NCBI GenBank assembly: GCA_030248065.1
Contig: JASAMV010004292.1
Location: forward strand, 1 to 64,000
Direction: 5' to 3'
Source of the DNA: Rhynchonema sp. JSB1_4
Lineage: Eukaryota; Nematoda; Chromadorea; Monhysterida; Xyalidae
Length of the DNA stretch: 64,000 nt
The stretch's first letter is position 1; each line of letters starts with the position of its first letter. Under the pieces are notes generated by a model. It saw only the letters and a program-made list of their open reading frames with translations, made no database searches and was not told the DNA's origin. The translations under genes and the position numbers were made by a program. Shown here piece by piece: positions 57,968 to 64,000 of the stretch.

Positions 57968-60900
57968 GTGGATCCCCCCGCACAATTTCATATCGATCTT
58001 GCGCCCATTATCGAGGCGTATCGTCTTTGCATCCGGGTTGTTGGCGTGATGCACGCGGTGATGTTTGCGGGCTTTTTCCAGTTTCACAAAGTGTACGTGC
58101 GCGGACACGCAGTGCACTGGTAGCGTTTGTTGTCGGGATCGTGCATTTTGTCATGCAGATTTCGGTGAATCATGGCAGACGGTGCATTTGTAGGCTTTCT
58201 TGAAGTGATCACTTTTCGAAGGCATGAATCGGGTTTTGACATGGACTTTCTTTCCTGGTTTCTGGACTTGAGCATTGACCAGTTCGACCACCACTGAATC
58301 GCTTTCTTGACTCTCACTCGCAAATGAAGTGTGATATTTTAACACTGGACCAAGTGTTATTTTCAAAATAACACATGATTGTTAAAAAACAACACCATGA
58401 AGTACGTAAGAGAAGTGTTAATTCTGTCAAAGTGACACTTGAGTGTTGTTTTGGACAAAAGGGCGGGAATTTGAAATATTCTTTGGTATTCCTATGCTTT
58501 GTTATTGGCGTCTGATTTTCGTTTGACTTTTGCCTTCACTGATTTTAAATACGTTCTTACACCTGTATTTGTTACAGGGCATTCGTTTTATTGCTGTTTT
58601 GCGCCACTTTTCAAACATGGTCGAACACAATGTCGAAATTCTAATTCAATGTGCTGATCGCCTTGCATTCCCCGGATCAACGCAGGCCGCATCGAAACCG
58701 TATCGAACGAACTCAAGACCTGGGTACACATCAAATGTGGACGGCATTTGCCAATCAACTTGCCGGCATCCAAATCACCAGAATCCAATTCAACAGACAT
58801 TCCGCTGGGCATGGATTGGATTGCAGTTGTTGGCCGGCCGGCTCAGCTCATGGAATATTCTTGTAGGATTTTTATGTCAATCTCAGGCTGAGGCTTAGTG
58901 TCAGAAAGCCTTGACGCACACTCAAGTGTATTGTTGCACGCTGCAATCCTAAGCCTGAGATACAAGTCATTCTTTGCAAATATTGAGTCATTCATTTCAA
59001 TATTGTTTATCCCTTCATTTCTCATTAATCCTGCACATTGAACTATTTTTCTGCTCGATGTTAACTGTTGATGCTTTTGTGTACTGTGTTTGCTCATGAT
59101 TTCTAAAACGTCAAAATTCATTGTGCATTCTCTCGATTGCCGTTGGTCTTGGCAACTTCTAAGAAATGACAGTTAAGTCCACTTTTGTGCAATAACTACG
59201 AGTTGAAAATTTGCCTAAAGGAAGAAAAGTGTCACACAGAGGATAAACACCACCAGGATTTTCACACCATTTCAGAGCCAATGTCATTGTTCCAGAGGGT
59301 GACGCCAAGCTTTCAGAATCGTGCTTGGTTTCCGTGAGGGCGCGTGTAGTCATGTCAAACTGGGAACCAGAGGGCATTTTTGATGAAGTAACGCATCACA
59401 GATCAGCCTGACCTGTAGAATGCTTAATATACTTCGTCAAAATGGTTTCTAGTTTCCAGTTTCTGACACGACTACACGCGCTGTGAAAGGCGCATGTGAA
59501 CAGCCAGCGCTTCCAGTGCAAAAAGTGACACTTAAGTGTTAAAAATTAAGGAGGAAAAAACTACACTTTTGACGCGCAGTGAGTGTTAAAAAACTACGTA
59601 AAAATCCGCAACAGCCGTAATATAACGATCGCGAGTGTTATATTTATAACACTTTTGTGTTAAAAATAACACTTCATTTGCGAGTGAGGCTGTGACATTG
59701 CTTTTTATGTCGCTCAGTTTCGGACTTGAATTTGAAGTAGGTCTTCGGACAGAGTTTGCATCGGTACTTCTTGTTGACTGGGTCATGTCTGTTGTCGTGT
59801 TGTGATGTGTAACGCATTGGCAAGGCGCATACGGTGCACAGTGTTTTAGTATCCAGGCCGAGCTGCAAGATGTAAATGTGAGCGGCATCGGATTAAGTCA
59901 CCTTGGCACCAATGAATTTCAAAATGTCCTAAAGATCAGAAAAATCACGTGACCAAAGCAGAATCCAGCGGGATCCGGAATCCGAGTTTAGAATCGATTT
60001 TTTGACTCAGACATTTACAAAAGCAAACTAAGAGGACTGCACCTTTCTTGTGATGGTGCCCATAGCAGATGATTGAGCTTGATTGGCCGTTTCATTCTGT
60101 TGATCGGATTTCAGCTCGTTTCCAATCATCGGAATGATTCGAGGTCGTTCATCTTTGTGGCATTGTTGCACGTGCGTTTGCACTTCTGACCAATCGTGGA
60201 AATAAGCCTGCAAAATTTATTGCCCATCCGTGCCACTTTCCTGCGCTTGTTATCATGCCCATTGCTTCGCCCAAATTTGCTGATCTAGAAAAATATTATG
60301 CGCAATACAAACTGCAGCTAGTACACCTGTTCGCATTGTGAGCACTGCATCGATTTATCGGTGGGATCGTGGATCGAAGCGAAATGCGACGGGGAATCGG
60401 GTTGCGCGCAGATTAGACATAACGTCTGATTGGGTGTGCTTGCTGAAGGTGCACTTGCCTAAAAGAGAAGCACAGACTAAGGAAAGTCCAGCGCACAAGC
60501 AAAGGCGAAAATTTCGTAAAAGCATAAAACCAATTCACATGTCCCAGATCTTTTTGGCGTCACTTGTACACGTACTGACGATAACCTGGTGCGCCGCCCG
60601 TCTGTGAAAATGGGTGGGCACGAGCAAACAAATAGCATATGCCGTACAACACTCATACGGTGCAACGTGCACTTGATTTTAGAGCACGCACTTTTATTTT
60701 ACTGGCTTGTTGAGTGAATAACACCGGCCTGGCTCCCTCCACCCCAACATGATGACGTTTCATGTGACTGTCAGCTGCGCTGTGATGCGGGAAGTAGACG
60801 TCGATGCAAATGGAGCATTTGAGTGTTTTGCCGGTCGGATCGTGCACATTCGAATGTGTGCCCTTGTATGGCAGACCACACACAGAGCAGGGGTTGGACA

Positions 60901-61792
60901 TGGGAACGGGTTTGGGAGATTCGATCTGGAAATTTAGGTTGCGTATTTTTATTGGCCCCATATAATTTGTGCCTGATCAATATGAAAGGCATTGACGGAA
61001 TGGATGGAAGAAGTATGTTGGTTACACACATGGATCGCAAGGTCTTCGAGTGGGTGGACACAGACATGCTCGATTGTCGTAAAGAAATGCGATCATACGC
61101 AATCAGTCTGGTAAACCGAACCTGTACTTGTTCCAGACTTGTCAGTCCGTTTGATGCTGATGATGCACGACTTTGCGTGCGGGACAGCGACCTTGACGAC
61201 GTGCGGGATGGAGGTGGGCGAAACGATGGTGCGTCAGGCTCATCACGGATGGCTGAGTATTTTGATTTTTCCAAGAAAAACATCATCTGCTTCAATTTGT
61301 TGGATCGCGTTTTTCTTTCTTTTCCCGTTTCTTTCCGTTTAGGATTTAACCCAAGCGAATGGTGATGATTTGTGATCACTCTTGTCTCTGTTTCGTCAAG
61401 GAGAATAAAACAGAAACAATAATTGAAAGAAGTTTACTAACTATTTTGTGTATTGTTCAGCAACAGCTCAGTTTGTGGACTCACTGGTTCCAACTTTACC
61501 CTCGGGGCACTAGGCCGTAGAGGGGTGGTGCCCCGCACGCGAACTGAAAAGATAAGGGTAACTCTTTGCTACAACTATGCTATGCCCACAATCGGTGGTA
61601 TTTTGTCAGCCAAATTCTTTATCTCCTGAAACTAACATGGCAATTCTTGTGGTGTCGTTGAACGAGTGATGCTTGTGTCTTCAAGGGATTGTCTTGTCTC
61701 TTTTGCGCAACTGCAGTCGGTGCACCAGCACGACACTGATTGACCAATTTGCTCAGCTGCACCGTCAGAATTGGATTGAATCGAACTTCACC
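57968..61792 (-). pseudogene. Inverted zinc-finger gene copy, broken by a transposon and frameshifts
   Basis: Exon-like blocks (minus): 61792-61636, 61543-about 61445, 61252-61122, 60925-60692, 60442-60327, 60207-60043, 59862-59690, 58312-about 57968. Each matches gene 1 or 2 (GEVRFN; KLEPVSP; LTSLEQVQ; CSVCGLP with HDPTGK; CAQPDSPSHF with HDPTDK; AYFHDWSEVQTHVQQ; CTVCALP with HDPVNK; YKCTVC). Faults: a 5-bp AGACA duplication near 61693 shifts exon 3. A transposon splits a finger exon (58313-59689). A 1-bp loss near 58182 and a 2-bp AC gain near 58094 break the last fingers. No copies of exons 1-2 were found upstream. Separately, about 57840-57970 repeats a GGCGCTGNTTTGGCAGTGAA segment in tandem. 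Confidence 0.75.
58313..59689. mobile_element. Inverted-repeat element inside a zinc-finger exon
   Basis: Ends are CTCACTCGCAAATGAAGTGT / ACACTTCATTTGCGAGTGAG. AACACT/AGTGTT-rich subterminal regions repeat many times. The flanking codons (TGT CAC AG... and ...AGT CAA GAA) join in frame when the element is removed and match the paralogous exon of gene 1. A 2-bp AG duplication is possible. No transposase was recognised in its 1.38 kb. Frames near 58530-58890 are of unknown nature. Confidence 0.8.
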
Positions 61793-63045
61793 CTGCAGAA
61801 TGGAATGTTCAGCTTCGCTCGACTGGATTACAGCCATGATAAGGCAAGGGCGGCGAAACAAAGCGTGAGAGATCAATAACGCTGCGGTTTAGCTTTGTGG
61901 GCACGCCTTGCCTTATGTCGATCTGTCGGTGCAGCTTCGACCCATAATGCCAGACCGCAGTAGCGCCCTGGCCTTAGCGCCAGTGGACATCGCTATAAAC
62001 CGAAAGGCTTCAACCCAACTGTTAGAGTGAAACATGTGAAGAGTGAGCTGGCACTTTTGTCATTGACAAGATCCAGGGCGCCATTGCAGTCTGGCAATAT
62101 GGGCTGAAACTGAACCTATACAGATCTAACGCAACGTGTGCCAACAAACCTAAACCGCAACGTCATTGATCTATCATCTTTTGTGCAATGCACGTCCTGT
62201 CCAGTGCAAGACACCAGTGCACAGACCGAGCAGTAAACCGACAGTCTGCCCTCATTGTTTTGAATTTCGGTCACAACAAAGAATGTTCACCACATGCAAT
62301 GCTGATCCACTTCAAAATTGACCACAAAGGTGGTAGCATTGCATGTTGTACTGAAGTGTGAATGATCGAGCGCTTGCAGACTGGCGGTGCACCTGACGTT
62401 CCTCAATGTTTAGAGTTAAGCTCCAACCGAATGAAAGTCAAAACGTTTGACGAGATTGATGTTTCGCGTTCCTCCACTCAGATTCGGGTTGTTTCAAGTT
62501 GGGTTGTATCCGAGTGGCACGGAACGAGTGAATCGTTAGGTTAGCGGTAGTAAAGTTCTCGAATGTCCGTTCACCATTCTCAAAACTTGTTTTAATGAAA
62601 AGCTTTTGGAGACAGTCGGCCTACATGGCGACGGTGTGGACTGGGTATAAACTTTTGAGGCGCCATCTCCGTCGACCATTCGCAAAAGCTGTCGAATGTC
62701 CAAGTCCACCATCTCTGTCCAATCCAAACTCCACCATGTTCGAAACAGTTGCTGAATGACCACCATCCCTATCCACCACGATAATGTGCATTAAATCTTG
62801 AATTTCTAAAATCAAAATTGTTTCATAACAATCAATCATTGGTGGCCAGAATTTTGTTTATTTGTCAAATGGGAGTGATTGCACCAGTGAACTAGCCGTC
62901 AATCAACCAACTCAGTCAGATGTTGTGGGGTACAGGTATCAAAAGTGTCACGTTCGGTTGGTGTTGCCATGATCGCTATGCTCCTCCACGAATATGCACA
63001 GAATAGAACTGCAACCGTTCGCTGGCGACTTGGATAGTCAAGGAT
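61793..63045. other. No gene recognised
   Basis: No zinc-finger exon 1 or 2 was found on the minus strand here, although the inverted copy would be expected to begin in this region. Open frames are short, with no domain. Confidence 0.5.
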
Positions 63046-63047
63046 TA

Positions 63048-63250
63048 AGGGCGCGTATAGATTGAACTGGAAATATTTCTGGAGCAACAGTTTTTTATTC
63101 TATGTCCGAAAACCAGAAATATCTCCAGCTCAATCTATACACAACCTGGAAATTTTTCTGGAGCAACAATTTTTTCTTCGATGTCACAGATCCAGAAATA
63201 TCTCCAGCTCAATCTATACGCAAAACTGGAAATATTTCTGGAGCAGTTCG
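63048..63250. repeat. Tandem palindromic repeat, ~80-100-bp unit
   Basis: The units CTGGAAATATTTCTGGAGCA and CCAGAAATATCTCCAGCTCA alternate in inverted orientation, joined by CAATCTATAC. The outer ends GGGCGCGTATAGATTGAAC / CAATCTATACGC form an inverted pair. Possibly two or three merged MITEs of one palindromic family. Confidence 0.7.
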
Positions 63251-63605
63251 TAACATTTATGTGTCCAAGTTATTCAAGAAAAACCGTGGTATGAGTGCAT
63301 GCAACATTTGCTTTGATTACAGTGTGTGCCAAATTATAACATGAATTATTGTTTGTGCAGCAACAGTTTGATGGTGATAAAACGCAAAGTACACCCAACA
63401 TCGCTTTGATTTTTTTCAAAGTTTGCCAAGCTAAACTTACTATTTTGCAAACATGTTTTCACATGCCTGAGAACGCGTTAAAGGGGGCCTTTCGCATTTC
63501 AAACCGCCTTCAAACTTTGCACGCATTTGAATATTGTTCAGGGCGTTGTTAAACTCTCACGCACCAAGAACCCAATCTGCAGCATGCGACCAGGAGATGC
63601 ACTTT

Positions 63606-63997
63606 AAGAAGAACATACGGGAACAAAGTGTGCCGCGGACCAGCCCAATTTATACCTGCGCATTCAGGCAAACTGCTTGATCAAAAAGGTGTCAAGGCGA
63701 ATGAATGTTTCGCACGAAACGTGCAACACCACTAACTATGGAATTTCGCTTTTTATATTTCGAATTTCAACGAATTGTTCTAGCGCGACAAGCAGACCTT
63801 GAAACATTTAGCAGCCACGCATGAACAATTCGTTGCAATTCGAAATAAAAAGAAAAGCGAAATTCTATAGTGAGGAAGGGGCAAATATCGTGCGAAACAT
63901 TCTGCGCCTTGACCGCCCTTGTCATAAGGCGAGCTGCCTGAATGCGCAGGTAGAAATTGGGCTGGTCCGCATTTGATTTTGTTCGCGGATGTTCCCC
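63606..63997. repeat. Fold-back with ~190-bp arms
   Basis: The left arm (GCGGACCAGCCCAATTTATA, CCTGCGCATTCAGGCA, GAATGTTTCGCACGA, GAATTTCGCTTTTTAT) is mirrored in order by the right arm to about 63997. The centre is near 63800 (GACAAGCAGACCTTGAAAC). It may extend beyond the window. Confidence 0.75.
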
Positions 63998-64000
63998 TTG

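Noticed and set aside
58530..58890. Transposase in the element at 58313-59689
   Set aside because: Frames on both strands are short, overlap each other and contain no catalytic motif I recognise.

Overview
The window is eukaryotic and reads as an invertebrate animal, most likely a nematode. The genes are split into many short exons with GT-AG introns whose acceptors are mostly (T)TTTCAG. One intron appears to use a GC-AG donor. Five genes or gene copies carry a TTTCAG/CTCAG-type acceptor 9-30 bases before the start codon, with no upstream exon visible, as expected for spliced-leader trans-splicing. The species was not identified.

Layout. 1-3.6 kb: nested, G-rich non-autonomous transposons. 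3.7-7.4 kb (-): a single-pass membrane protein with a sushi-like ectodomain; one coding exon is interrupted by a transposon that itself contains another. 7.4-14 kb: repeats, low-complexity DNA and a stack of nested hAT-like elements. 14.1-22.8 kb (+): USP14-type proteasomal deubiquitinase (11 exons). 23.3-25.6 kb (+): cis-prenyltransferase, DHDDS type (7 exons). 26.1-29.0 kb (+): SURF1, cytochrome-oxidase assembly factor (7 exons). 29.7-35.2 kb (-): SLC9-type Na+/H+ exchanger (19 exons), tail-to-tail with SURF1. 35.2-43 kb: gene-poor, with a ~155-bp tandem satellite and a near-perfect hairpin. 43.0-61.8 kb: a cluster of C2H2 zinc-finger genes with an unusual HDPTDK-type linker. It holds two apparently intact forward genes, a one-exon fragment, and an inverted copy broken by frameshifts and a transposon. 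61.8-64 kb: repeats only.

The housekeeping genes belong to unrelated pathways (proteasome recycling, dolichol synthesis, respiratory assembly, pH control). The three forward genes are close together (about 450 and 550 bp apart), but there is no direct evidence of an operon. The zinc-finger cluster is a young, lineage-restricted expansion.

The most unusual content is the mobile DNA. At least six short element families have CAGTG-like or other TIRs and 8-bp target duplications. Each is filled with its own short motif array, and four share a GCGCGC hairpin module. They insert repeatedly into one another. Exon boundaries were chosen by reading-frame continuity, splice consensus and remembered family conservation; no alignment software was run.
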